The translations under genes were made by a program, and so were the position numbers. Of a DNA stretch of 64,000 nucleotides, positions 34,326-43,256 are shown in pieces. The DNA lies in contig CAKUZW010000002.1 of the NCBI GenBank assembly GCA_934718135.1, positions 1-64,000 on the forward strand, given 5' to 3'. Source of the stretch: an uncultured Candidatus Melainabacteria bacterium (GTDB taxonomy: Bacteria > Cyanobacteriota > Vampirovibrionia > Gastranaerophilales > Gastranaerophilaceae). Under the pieces are notes generated by a model that searched no databases, had not been told where the DNA came from, and saw nothing but the letters and a program-made list of their open reading frames with translations. Each line of letters begins with the position of its first letter. Positions within the stretch are counted from its first letter, which is position 1.

Positions 34326-36680
34326 CTATAATAAACAACCTATACTATAAACCGCAAAAGCACAAAGCCAAGCAATTGCACATTGAACAACAATTACCAA
34401 TGCAGCATAGCGTTTTCCCAATTCTCTTCTGACTGTTGCAACAGCAGCAACACATGGAGTATATAGCAAACAGAAAATTAAAAAGACAAACGCTGTCAAT
34501 TTAGAAAATACTTGAGGCAATTTTGAAACATCACCGCCTAACAGTACTGTCAACGTACTTACGACACTTTCCTTTGCCATAAAACCGGTGATAAATGCTG
34601 TTGAAACTCTCCAATCAGTTATTCCCAATGGTTTGAAAATAGGAACAATTGAATTTCCTAAAATTGCAAGCAAGCTTTGGGCAGAATTTGTAACTAAATT
34701 CAATTTAGCATCAAATGTTTGCAAGAACCAAATTATAATTGTTGCCCAGAAAATTATAGTAAAAGCTTTAGTCATAAAGCCTTTTGCCTTATAATAAATC
34801 AATCTGTATACGTTTTTAAACCCGGGCATTCTATAGTTAGGTAACTCCATTACAAATGGAACCGTACCACTTTTGAATACAAAAAGTTTCAAAATATACG
34901 CAAAAATTATTCCGACAACAATCCCGATTAAATACAATCCGAGCATAACAAGAACCTGATTTTGTTTAAAAAATGCAGCCGTAAATAATGCATAAATCGG
35001 AAGTTTCGCAGAACAACTCATAAACGGAATTAAGAAAATTGTCATTTTTCTATCTCTTTCAGAAGGAAGAGTTCTTGTTGACATAATCGCAGGAACAGAA
35101 CACCCAAAACCAATCAACATAGGAACAAAACTTCTTCCGGATAATCCGATTTTTCTTAGTAATTTATCCATAACAAAGGCAACCCTTGCCATATATCCTG
35201 AATCTTCTAAAATTGATAAGAAGAAGAACAATACAACAATTACGGGTAAAAAGCTCAACACACTTCCAACACCTGCAAAAATACCATTTATTATCAACGA
35301 ATGAACAATCGGGTTTAAGCCATAACTTGTTAGTCCATTATCAACAACAGTTGTTACCCAATTTATACCTATTTTCATCAAATCAGATAAGAATGACCCC
35401 AATGGTCCGAATGTCAAATAGAAAATCAAAGACATTATTACTAAAAATGATAATATAGCAGTGTATTTTCCTGTTAAAAATTTGTCAACTTTTTTGGATA
35501 GTTTATAAGCTGTTGTTTCTTGCGGTTTAAAAACAAACTTGTCACACAATTTTTCAATAAACGTAAAACGCATATCTGCCATTGCAGACTCTCTATCCAT
35601 ACCAATTTCGTTTTCCATTTGTTCAACAATTTTTTTACAAGTTGAAATATCATTATCATCGAGTTGAAGCTCTTTAATAATTAATTCATCCCCTGCCGCA
35701 AGTTTTGAAGCTGCAAATCTCACAGGAATTCCGGCTTCTTTTGCGTGGTCTTCAATCAAATGGATAAGAGCATGGATACATCTGTGAACAGCACCCTCTT
35801 TTCCGTCAATTTCTTCGCAAAAATCTAATCGTCCTGGATATTCAGAAAATTTTGCAACATTTATTACGTGTTCAATAAGCTCATCAATACCTTGGTTTTT
35901 CAACGCTGAAATAGGTACAACAGGAACACCTAAAGCAGACTCTAAGCCATTGATATCAATTGTTCCGCCACTTTCAGTAACTTCATCCATCATATTTAGA
36001 GCAATTACCATAGGAACATCAAGTTCCATAAGTTGCATTGTTAGAAGCAAATTTCTTTCAATGTTTGATGCATCAACGATATTGATTAACCCGTCAGGCT
36101 TTTCTTTCAATATAAAATCTCTTGTCACAATTTCTTCACTACTATATGGCGATAGAGAATAAATCCCTGGCAAATCCGTAATTGTAACATCTTTATGCCC
36201 GATAATTGTTCCATCAGTTCTATCAACAGTTACCCCAGGGAAATTCCCTACGTGCTGATTTGAACCTGTAAGTTGGTTAAACAATGTAGTTTTTCCGCAA
36301 TTCTGATTACCTGCAAGGGCAAGTTTCAAGGTCTTTTTAATTGTACCTTTACTTAATTTTCTTGTTTCGTAAGTTTTTTCCTCACCCTTTTGAGAGTGTT
36401 CAAGAGTTATATTAAAATCATTATTTTTTCGAGGGCAGGCATGTGCATCATGAATATCTGACACCTTGATTTTTGAAGCATCCGCTTTTCTCAAAGTTAA
36501 TTCATAACCACGAACCCTTATCTCAATAGGATCACCCATTGGAGCAGCCTTAACAAGAGTGACTTCAACTCCGGGTGTTAAACCCATATCAAGAATATGA
36601 GAACGTAAAGCTTTGTTTTCACATTCTATAGATTCAATTATCGCATCTTTCCCAATACCCAGTCTATCTAAAGTTATCAT
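34326..36680 (-). CDS. feoB: FeoA-FeoB fusion, ferrous iron transporter
   Basis: Residues 1-75 form a FeoA SH3-like domain (LDMGLTPGVEVTLVKAAPMGDPIEIRVRGYELTLRKADA). A short linker is followed by the FeoB G domain: GNQNCGKTT at 123-131, GNFPGVTVDR, DLPGIYSL and NMMDE. The C-terminal part is a polytopic permease with the two Gate motifs, including GFGCSVPAIMSTRTLPSERDRK and LLYTPCVAAVATVRRE. The 784-aa protein imports Fe2+ across the inner membrane, which suits an anaerobe. It stands as a single gene. Confidence 0.95.
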   Translation of the reverse strand: MITLDRLGIGKDAIIESIECENKALRSHILDMGLTPGVEVTLVKAAPMGDPIEIRVRGYELTLRKADASKIKVSDIHDAHACPRKNNDFNITLEHSQKGEEKTYETRKLSKGTIKKTLKLALAGNQNCGKTTLFNQLTGSNQHVGNFPGVTVDRTDGTIIGHKDVTITDLPGIYSLSPYSSEEIVTRDFILKEKPDGLINIVDASNIERNLLLTMQLMELDVPMVIALNMMDEVTESGGTIDINGLESALGVPVVPISALKNQGIDELIEHVINVAKFSEYPGRLDFCEEIDGKEGAVHRCIHALIHLIEDHAKEAGIPVRFAASKLAAGDELIIKELQLDDNDISTCKKIVEQMENEIGMDRESAMADMRFTFIEKLCDKFVFKPQETTAYKLSKKVDKFLTGKYTAILSFLVIMSLIFYLTFGPLGSFLSDLMKIGINWVTTVVDNGLTSYGLNPIVHSLIINGIFAGVGSVLSFLPVIVVLFFFLSILEDSGYMARVAFVMDKLLRKIGLSGRSFVPMLIGFGCSVPAIMSTRTLPSERDRKMTIFLIPFMSCSAKLPIYALFTAAFFKQNQVLVMLGLYLIGIVVGIIFAYILKLFVFKSGTVPFVMELPNYRMPGFKNVYRLIYYKAKGFMTKAFTIIFWATIIIWFLQTFDAKLNLVTNSAQSLLAILGNSIVPIFKPLGITDWRVSTAFITGFMAKESVVSTLTVLLGGDVSKLPQVFSKLTAFVFLIFCLLYTPCVAAVATVRRELGKRYAALVIVVQCAIAWLCAFAVYSIGCLL

Positions 36681-36744
36681 GTTTTATCTCTAAATTTTGT
36701 ATTATTGCAACAATAATTATACAACACACATGAAAATTACAGCA

Positions 36745-38016
36745 TTACAAAGATGCAAATAATTGTTCAAATTCAGGAAACGAAATATCTACCCATTCAA
36801 ATCCGTTTATCAAAACCTCTTTAGAACAAACCAAACCCGCAACATATAAACTCATTGCAAGTCTATGATCGTGGTATGTTTCAACTTGGCAATCTCCGGT
36901 TAAATTTGTTTTCCCGTTTATTTTCATACCATCAGGTTTTTCTTCTATACTTGCTCCAAGTTTTTTTAATTCCGTTACAACAGCCGAAATTCTGTCAGAT
37001 TCTTTATTTCGTAAATCTTGAGCATCAGAAATAACTGTTTGACCTTCTGCTTGGGTCGCCAAGACGGCAATTATTGGAATTTCATCAATCAAACGAGGAA
37101 TTATTTCTCCATTAATTTCACATCCTTTAAGATTTGGGGAATATTTAACTCTTATATCTCCAACTATTTCACCACATGTTTCATGCAGGTCAAGAATTTC
37201 AATATTTCCACCCATTTGTTTTATTACATCAATAATTCCGGTTCTTGTCGGGTTTAGCCCGATATTTTTTAAAACGATTTCAGAATTTGGCACAATCAAC
37301 CCTGCAACAAGAAAATAAGCAGCAGATGATATATCTCCAAAAATATTTATCTCTATTGGTGAAAGTTCCGATTTTTCAATTGATACAGTTGTTTTATCGG
37401 TTTCAATTTTAGCACCCATGTGTTTTAAAAGAATTTCAGAATGATTTCGAGAAACAAAAGGTTCCGTAACCGTTGTTTTTCCTTTTGTATTCAGCCCTGC
37501 AAGTAAAATACAAGATTTAACCTGAGCAGAAGCAATTTTTGAGGTGTAATTTATCGGATGTAATTCTTGTCCATAGATTTTTAAGGGAGCCTTAAATTCA
37601 TCTGACTCGATTTTTCCACCCATTAAAGTTAACGGTTCAATAACTCTTTTCATCGGACGTTTTGAAAGGCTCAAATCCCCAACAAGAGTCGAATTAAAGT
37701 CTCGACTAGCCAAAACACCTGAGAGTAGTCTCATTGTGGTTCCTGAATTTCCGCAATCTAAAGATCTTGCAGGGGTTGCTAACTTTCCTGTTGAATTTAT
37801 TATGACCGTTGAATTATTTTTTACTTCTATATCAACTCCTAAATCTCTAAATATTTGCAAGGTCGAATGAGGATCTTGACCGGTTGAAAAATTTCTTATA
37901 GTTGATTTTCCTTTAGCTAAAGCCGGAAAAATTATTGCTCTATGCGACATTGATTTGTCAGCAGGAATTGTTACTATTCCCTGTAAGTTTTTTCTTGGTT
38001 TTACAATTTTTTGCAT
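36745..38016 (-). CDS. aroA: 3-phosphoshikimate 1-carboxyvinyltransferase (EPSP synthase)
   Basis: The 423-aa AroA joins shikimate-3-phosphate and PEP in aromatic amino acid synthesis. Diagnostic segments are ADKSMSHRAIIFPALAKG (19-36), LDCGNSGTTMRLLSG, LSLSKRPMKRVIEPL, SAQVKSCILLAGL and the C-terminal DHRLAMSLYVAGL. Length is normal. It is divergent from the HhH protein operon, with 73 bp between starts. Confidence 0.95.
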   Translation of the reverse strand: MQKIVKPRKNLQGIVTIPADKSMSHRAIIFPALAKGKSTIRNFSTGQDPHSTLQIFRDLGVDIEVKNNSTVIINSTGKLATPARSLDCGNSGTTMRLLSGVLASRDFNSTLVGDLSLSKRPMKRVIEPLTLMGGKIESDEFKAPLKIYGQELHPINYTSKIASAQVKSCILLAGLNTKGKTTVTEPFVSRNHSEILLKHMGAKIETDKTTVSIEKSELSPIEINIFGDISSAAYFLVAGLIVPNSEIVLKNIGLNPTRTGIIDVIKQMGGNIEILDLHETCGEIVGDIRVKYSPNLKGCEINGEIIPRLIDEIPIIAVLATQAEGQTVISDAQDLRNKESDRISAVVTELKKLGASIEEKPDGMKINGKTNLTGDCQVETYHDHRLAMSLYVAGLVCSKEVLINGFEWVDISFPEFEQLFASL

Positions 38017-38089
38017 AAGATGATTTTAGCATAAAATCCTCTATTTATATCATTGAAAATACTTGTAAAATAGTGTTTTAATAAAAACT

Positions 38090-39028
38090 ATGAATAATCG
38101 AGTTTTTAAATTTATAACAATAATAACATCTATCTATGTTGCACTTTTATTTGTATCAGACCAATTGGCGAATTTTTGCTTAGCAGTATTTTGCGTACTT
38201 TTGATTCCAGGGTTGTTTTTGAGAAACATCTTTATGGACTCATTATATAAAGGTAGTATAAATTTGGTTTCTAAACGATTTGTATTCAACCAAAATACTA
38301 TCCGAAATGAGCATTGTACCGTAAAATATACTCCGGATGTAAAAATAGTTGTAATGGAAAATATTTCCAATCGCAAAAAAGAAACAAGAACTTTCACTAT
38401 AAAAAAAGAAGATAGAGTAAATGTTAACAAGTGTTGGAATGAAGTATGTAAAATTTTTGATAGTTTTATAAACATAGATTCTCTAGCATCTTTTCTAAGC
38501 TATTACACTCAAATAAATATAATTACAATACCTTCAACAGTAGAAAAAACTACAAATAAGAATGATATAAAAATAGACGCAACAAATGTTGGACCTAAAT
38601 TTGTTGAAATGGACGCTATTCAACCTGACACCTATTCAAAAGGATTGGAACATCAAAGAGCGTTTGATGAAAAATTTGTAAATATTGATAATATTAACCA
38701 TGCACAAAAATCCAAAGAAAGAGAAGAAACTGCACCTGTTTTTATTGATATGAGTGAAGCTTTAGATAAAGGGCCAAATAAAATTGATATAAATAATGAT
38801 GGTGCAGATGAAATTGCCATTCTTCCTGGGATAAATATTGTTATGGCAAAAAAAATTGTGGAATATCGTGCAGCGAACGGATTATTCAAAAATGCAGATG
38901 ATTTTATAAAAATTGCTAACGTAAAAGAACATTTTATCCAAAAAATCAAATCAATGATTATCGTTGGTAAACCTAAAAAGATTGATAATGGGGGAGATGA
39001 CGACCAAGGCAGAGTTGTTGATATCTAA
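38090..39028 (+). CDS. membrane protein with C-terminal helix-hairpin-helix domain
   Basis: The 312-aa protein has two N-terminal hydrophobic helices (about residues 8-45) and a soluble middle. The C-terminal ComEA-like helix-hairpin-helix reads KIDINNDGADEIAILPGINIVMAKKIVEYRAANGLFKNADDFIKI. The HhH suggests DNA binding at the membrane, or a protein contact. Its stop overlaps the start of the radical-SAM gene by one base. It is thus the first gene of an operon with the activase, Ycf46-type ATPase and DUF2997 genes. Confidence 0.75.
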   Translation: MNNRVFKFITIITSIYVALLFVSDQLANFCLAVFCVLLIPGLFLRNIFMDSLYKGSINLVSKRFVFNQNTIRNEHCTVKYTPDVKIVVMENISNRKKETRTFTIKKEDRVNVNKCWNEVCKIFDSFINIDSLASFLSYYTQINIITIPSTVEKTTNKNDIKIDATNVGPKFVEMDAIQPDTYSKGLEHQRAFDEKFVNIDNINHAQKSKEREETAPVFIDMSEALDKGPNKIDINNDGADEIAILPGINIVMAKKIVEYRAANGLFKNADDFIKIANVKEHFIQKIKSMIIVGKPKKIDNGGDDDQGRVVDI

Positions 39029-39636
39029 TGATTGATGTTTATAAAATTTTAAAAAACACAACTGTAGAAGGCCCCGGAAATCGTTTTTGTATTTGGACAC
39101 AAGGTTGCAAAAAACATTGTAAAGGTTGTTGGGCTAAAGAAACTTGGAATTTTGGAGTTGGCACAAAATCCAGTGTTGAAAATTTATTTTCTCAAATTAT
39201 GAAAGAGAAAAATAATATTGAAGGGGTTACATTTTTAGGTGGAGAACCTTTTGAACAGGCAAAAGAATTATCAGAACTGGCAACTCTAGTTAAAAAAGAA
39301 GGCTTGTCTATAGTTTGTTTTACCGGTTACACCATTGAAGAACTTCAAGAAAAAAATAACCCCGACATTAATTCTTTTCTTTCAAATATAGACTTGCTAA
39401 TTGATGGAGGATTTGAAAACGAAAAATATGACCTTTCGCGTCCTTGGGTCGGATCTTCAAATCAAAGATATATTTTTCTGAGTGATTTTTATAACCTTGA
39501 AGAAATCGAAAAATATAAAAACAAAATTGAGGTTCATATAAATGAAAATGGTCGAGTAGAAATCAATGGAATGGGTGATTTTAAGAAAATCCACAAAGAT
39601 TTTTGTTTACAACTCGGTAAAAATAATGTAAAATAA
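39028..39636 (+). CDS. NrdG-like radical-SAM activating protein
   Basis: The 202-aa protein has VEGPGNRFCIWTQGCKKHCKGCWA, with a CxxxCxxC cluster motif that binds a [4Fe-4S] cluster, and the TFLGGEPFEQ motif for S-adenosylmethionine. It resembles activases of anaerobic ribonucleotide reductase or other glycyl-radical enzymes. No such reductase is in the window. Its tight linkage to the AAA ATPase and DUF2997 genes suggests it serves that module instead. Confidence 0.8.
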   Translation: MIDVYKILKNTTVEGPGNRFCIWTQGCKKHCKGCWAKETWNFGVGTKSSVENLFSQIMKEKNNIEGVTFLGGEPFEQAKELSELATLVKKEGLSIVCFTGYTIEELQEKNNPDINSFLSNIDLLIDGGFENEKYDLSRPWVGSSNQRYIFLSDFYNLEEIEKYKNKIEVHINENGRVEINGMGDFKKIHKDFCLQLGKNNVK

Positions 39637-39659
39637 GTGTTAAATGAGGATACTATAAA

Positions 39660-41282
39660 ATGGAAAACAGAATTGTATTACAACTATCGCGTCTTTTTAG
39701 AGCAAGATTTCCTTATGTTTACATTACTACGTGGGAAGAAGAACGAGCTATAAATTTAATTAAACGAATTTCTAAATCAGAAAAACTAATCCGTATCCCG
39801 CGTGAAGTTTATGTTTGGACTCAAACTAACGGATTTATTCTTGACGGACAAAAAATTGACGGAACTCAAAGTCCTGATAAAGCAATTGATTTTATTAGAG
39901 ATTGTAATAAAAATTCTGTTTTTATAATGTGCGATTTCCACGTATATTTTGGCGTTAAAGGGCGTCAAGTAGATTATAACGTTGTAAGAAAATTGAGAGA
40001 TAATTTGTCTGATTTAAAAACAAGCAAATTTAGAAAAAATGTTATATTCTTAGCTTCAGAGTTATTAATTCCTGAAACAATGCAAAAAGAATTAACAATT
40101 CTTGATATGCCACTTCCTACATTATCAGAAATTAAGTCAAAATTTGACAAAATGATTACTCAGAATACTCAGATTGATACCTCTGAACTTGATGCAGATA
40201 CAAAAGAAAAATTGTGTAAAGCAGCAATGGGATTGACTTTGCAAGAAGCCGAAAATGCTTTTGCTCTTGCCATGGTTAATGACGGGAAAGTTGATATAAA
40301 TGATTTGAACATTATTTTGAGTGAAAAAATGCAGGTTATCAAAAAGACCGGAATTTTAGAATTCATAAATACCGATATTAAAATAACTGATGTCGGAGGT
40401 TTGGAAAATCTTAAAAATTGGCTGAACAAAAGAAACAATTCTTGGTCGGAATCAGCTAAAAAATATTGCTTACCGGCTCCAAAAGGGGTACTTATTACAG
40501 GGGTTCCGGGTTGTGGTAAAAGTTTGACAGCAAAAGCTATGAGTGCTGCTTGGCAATTACCACTGTTGAAGCTTGATTTTGGTAAAATTTTCTCAGGAAT
40601 TGTCGGAAGTTCGGAAGAAAACATGAGAAAAGCAATCAAAACCGCAGAAGCTGTTGCTCCATCTATTCTTTGGGTTGATGAAATCGAAAAGAGTTTGAGC
40701 GGACTTAATTCAAATGGTGATAGTGGAACATCTTCTAGAATTTTCGGAACCTTCCTTACTTGGATGCAAGAAAAAACAGCACCTGTATTTGTAATCGCAA
40801 CGGCTAATAATATTAATAGTTTGCCTGCAGAATTACTGAGAAAAGGTAGATTTGATGAAATATTCTTTGTTGATTTGCCGACTCTTAGGGAGCGGAAAGA
40901 AATTTTTAAGCTTCATTTGAGTAAAAGACTAAAAGACAAAGAAGTAGCAAGTAAAATTGATTTAAATGATAATTTATATACAGAACTTGCTCAAATGACA
41001 GAAGGATTTGTTGGTGCAGAAATCGAGCAGGTTGTTATTTCGGCTTTGTATGAAGCGTACTTTAATAAACGACCTTTAGACTTCTCAGATTTGGCAAATA
41101 CAATAAAAAATGTTGTACCTTTATCTGTTACCCAAAAAGAACAAATTTTGGCAATCCGTCAATGGGCAAATATTCGTGCTGTTGCAGCAACTAAAAAAGA
41201 TGATATGGCTGAATATAGCTCTAAAACCGATAATGAAGATGATGTAAATTCTTCTCGTGGCGGTCGAGCTTTAGATGTTTAA
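39660..41282 (+). CDS. Ycf46-type AAA ATPase
   Basis: The 540-aa protein has an N-terminal region (ARFPYVYITTWEEERAINLIKRI) typical of Ycf46-like ATPases of cyanobacteria and plastids. A single AAA module follows, with Walker A GVPGCGKS (about 280-287), Walker B ILWVDEIEKS (about 334-343), an arginine-finger region ELLRKGRFDEIF and a C-terminal helical lid. Its molecular role is unknown. In cyanobacteria homologues are kept near small conserved genes of unknown function, including DUF2997, which is also present here at 42586. Confidence 0.85.
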   Translation: MENRIVLQLSRLFRARFPYVYITTWEEERAINLIKRISKSEKLIRIPREVYVWTQTNGFILDGQKIDGTQSPDKAIDFIRDCNKNSVFIMCDFHVYFGVKGRQVDYNVVRKLRDNLSDLKTSKFRKNVIFLASELLIPETMQKELTILDMPLPTLSEIKSKFDKMITQNTQIDTSELDADTKEKLCKAAMGLTLQEAENAFALAMVNDGKVDINDLNIILSEKMQVIKKTGILEFINTDIKITDVGGLENLKNWLNKRNNSWSESAKKYCLPAPKGVLITGVPGCGKSLTAKAMSAAWQLPLLKLDFGKIFSGIVGSSEENMRKAIKTAEAVAPSILWVDEIEKSLSGLNSNGDSGTSSRIFGTFLTWMQEKTAPVFVIATANNINSLPAELLRKGRFDEIFFVDLPTLRERKEIFKLHLSKRLKDKEVASKIDLNDNLYTELAQMTEGFVGAEIEQVVISALYEAYFNKRPLDFSDLANTIKNVVPLSVTQKEQILAIRQWANIRAVAATKKDDMAEYSSKTDNEDDVNSSRGGRALDV

Positions 41283-41300
41283 TGAAAGGATTTAATAGTA

Positions 41301-42569
41301 ATGTCGATTACTTTAATGGCTTATCCTATGGCGTTTTTGATAAGTCCTGAACAAGCAAAAAATGAACAACTTCGAAAAGCTTCAGAAGATGATAAAGTAA
41401 TTAATGAAAAGGTTTCAACTGAAAATCTTCGCTCTATTCGAGTTTTAACCAATATGATGTTGCCTGAATTAAGAAGTCTTATTTCAATGTTTCAACACCA
41501 AGAACTTGAACAAAACGTATATAGATTTCCGTCAGGTTTGAAAGCCGCATTAAGTATTAGCGGGAAATACTGTTCTATAATCTTTTCCGGAATTCCGGAT
41601 TCTAAACAACTTCAAGCTCTTAGTGAAGAATTTTTCCAAGATTTAGACAGAGAAACAATGCGAAATGTTCGTCTAATCGAATCAGCAGAGTATTTCTATT
41701 TCAATTATGACACTTCATATACTTCAATGAAAGAGATTTATGAAAAATTAAAACAAGAAAATGCCAAACAGATTTATACCACAGCAAATTCTGAAGTTGT
41801 TGCTCAAGTAGAAGGTCAGAATATAAAATACTTCAAACCTGCAAACAAATCTAATTTTATGCTTGAAGTAGAACAAAAAGTTACCATTATGAATATTGGA
41901 ATGGAAGGTAGAGCAGAAGGAACAAATGTGACTTTTGGAGGTTTGACAGATTTAAAAATCCAAACCAATATCAAACCAAACGAACTAAAACAACTTTTGA
42001 AAAAATCTAATTATTTGTTTTACCAAGGAAATTCACAAACTCCGTTGAAAAATAGTGATGCGACATTAAACTGGATTTTGGAAGGCGAATATTATGTTGC
42101 TCAATTTTCAGGAAAAAACAATGCTGCAATTATTAAAGAAGCCGAAATTCTTTTCAAAAAATTGAATATTTCTGCAGGACGGGATTTGAGATTGGTTAAC
42201 GACCAATCAACAATTGTATATACGTATAATACTAATTACACCGATAAAGGCGTTTTGCTAAACACTTTGACAGAACACGGAGCGACAGAAATTGAAGAAA
42301 ACAATGGCGAAATTTCTTGCAAACTGTTTGGTATGGAAATGGTTTACCACAAAAATTCTGAAACAGGAGCTTATGTTCTAGATGTTACACAAGTTTCAGA
42401 TAAAGGCGAATGCCAAGATTTAATCAATGATTTGAATGAAGAATATGGATTAAATATTCAAGAAATGACTTATAACAAGATAAAAGAACGATTAGATAAA
42501 GAAAATATGCGATTAGAAAGCGAATCAGTGCTTGATGACAATTCAATTGTTTTGACAATTGAGGTTTAG
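41301..42569 (+). CDS. protein with two tandem copies of an unknown ~180-aa domain
   Basis: I do not recognise a named family for this 422-aa protein. Its two halves align with each other. RLIESAEYFYFNYDTSYTS..NAKQIYTTANSEVVAQVEGQNIKYF..FMLEVEQ in the first corresponds to RLVNDQSTIVYTYNTNYTD..GATEIEENNGEISCKLFGMEMVYH..YVLDVTQ in the second. Upstream portions (YRFPSGLKAALSISGKYCSIIFSG and YYVAQFSGKNNAAIIKEAEILFKKL) also pair. No catalytic motif, signal or membrane segment is seen. It lies 18 bp after the ATPase gene and 16 bp before DUF2997, in the position where DUF1257 (Ycf35) occurs in some cyanobacteria, though I cannot see DUF1257 similarity. Confidence 0.65.
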   Translation: MSITLMAYPMAFLISPEQAKNEQLRKASEDDKVINEKVSTENLRSIRVLTNMMLPELRSLISMFQHQELEQNVYRFPSGLKAALSISGKYCSIIFSGIPDSKQLQALSEEFFQDLDRETMRNVRLIESAEYFYFNYDTSYTSMKEIYEKLKQENAKQIYTTANSEVVAQVEGQNIKYFKPANKSNFMLEVEQKVTIMNIGMEGRAEGTNVTFGGLTDLKIQTNIKPNELKQLLKKSNYLFYQGNSQTPLKNSDATLNWILEGEYYVAQFSGKNNAAIIKEAEILFKKLNISAGRDLRLVNDQSTIVYTYNTNYTDKGVLLNTLTEHGATEIEENNGEISCKLFGMEMVYHKNSETGAYVLDVTQVSDKGECQDLINDLNEEYGLNIQEMTYNKIKERLDKENMRLESESVLDDNSIVLTIEV

Positions 42570-42585
42570 GAAGGAGATAAGAATT

Positions 42586-42789
42586 ATGGGCAAAATGAAA
42601 ATCAGATTATTTCCTGACGGAACAATACAAATGGAAACCGAAGGCATAAAAGGAAAAAGATGTACTAATTATGCTAAAGTTTTGGCAAAATTAGCTGATG
42701 CAAAAATTTATAATATTGAAAAAACAGAAGAATACTATCAGCAAGAAGTATTAGAACTTGACGAAACACAAGGTTTAAAGGATAATTAG
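42586..42789 (+). CDS. DUF2997-family small protein
   Basis: The start at ATG after AGGAAGGAG gives 67 aa: MGKMKIRLFPDGTIQMETEGIKGKRCTNYAKVLAKL. The pattern I-x-F/L-x-PDG-x-I/V-x...GIKGK-x-C is typical of DUF2997. The family is short, mostly cyanobacterial, and without known function. It is the last protein gene of the operon and is followed by tRNA-Ser. Confidence 0.7.
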   Translation: MGKMKIRLFPDGTIQMETEGIKGKRCTNYAKVLAKLADAKIYNIEKTEEYYQQEVLELDETQGLKDN

Positions 42790-42807
42790 AATACTTGAAA
42801 AAGTTTT

Positions 42808-42894
42808 GGAGAGGTGTCCGAGCGGCTTAAGGTGCAATCTTGGAAAGGTTGTGTGGGAGTAACTCCACCGCGGGTTCGAATCCCGCCCTCTCTG
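42808..42894 (+). tRNA. tRNA-Ser (anticodon GGA)
   Basis: The 87-nt class II tRNA has acceptor GGAGAGG / CCTCTCT (one terminal G-U) and discriminator G. The anticodon stem CAATC / GGTTG encloses loop TTGGAAA, and there is a long variable arm. CCA is not encoded, and a T-run follows. Confidence 0.95.
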
Positions 42895-42903
42895 TTTTTA
42901 TTT

Positions 42904-43137
42904 TTATATTTCTAAATTTTTGAAAATTAACAATTCATAAGGTTCAAAACCAAGAGCTAAAGCAATTTTTTCAACAATATCCAAAGTTGGAGAAGATGTT
43001 TGAGCTTCAATTTGAGTTAAGGTAGAACGTCCAATACCCGCAAGTTCTGCAAGTTTTTCTTGTGAATATTTCCGTTTAATTCTTTCAAATCTTACTCTAG
43101 TAGCAAACTTCTTTGCTAATGTTGATATATTACTCAT
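42904..43137 (-). CDS. XRE-family repressor-like protein of prepilin cassette E
   Basis: The 77-aa product is a single XRE domain (FATRVRFERIKRKYSQEKLAELAGIGRSTLTQIEAQ) plus a short tail. It is divergent from prepilin E with 119 bp between starts. The gap contains a 32-bp near-perfect palindrome, the strongest operator candidate in the window. The stop lies 10 bp from the convergent tRNA-Ser. Confidence 0.87.
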   Translation of the reverse strand: MSNISTLAKKFATRVRFERIKRKYSQEKLAELAGIGRSTLTQIEAQTSSPTLDIVEKIALALGFEPYELLIFKNLEI

Positions 43138-43150
43138 AATGTCGTAATAC

Positions 43151-43186
43151 TAGCATATTGACGTTATAACGACAATATGCTATATT
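43151..43186 (+). promoter_or_regulatory. prepilin E promoter embedded in a 32-bp palindrome
   Basis: The arms TAGCATATTGACGTTA (43151-43166) and TAACGACAATATGCTA (43167-43182) are inverted copies with only one mismatched pair. TTGACG (43158-43163) and TATATT (43181-43186), 17 bp apart, form the promoter. The operator therefore covers the -35 box and the spacer. Outer half-sites GTCGTAATA (43141) and TATTACGAC (43221) flank the region. Confidence 0.8.
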
Positions 43187-43256
43187 GTACATATAGTTTT
43201 AAAAATGACTAAATTTATATTATTACGACTATAAAGAGATAAGAAAGGAATATAGT

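Noticed and set aside
38134..38949. Antisense open frames of 113 and 98 codons in the HhH gene
   Set aside because: They overlap a well-supported gene of an operon and lack any ribosome-binding site or recognisable sequence.
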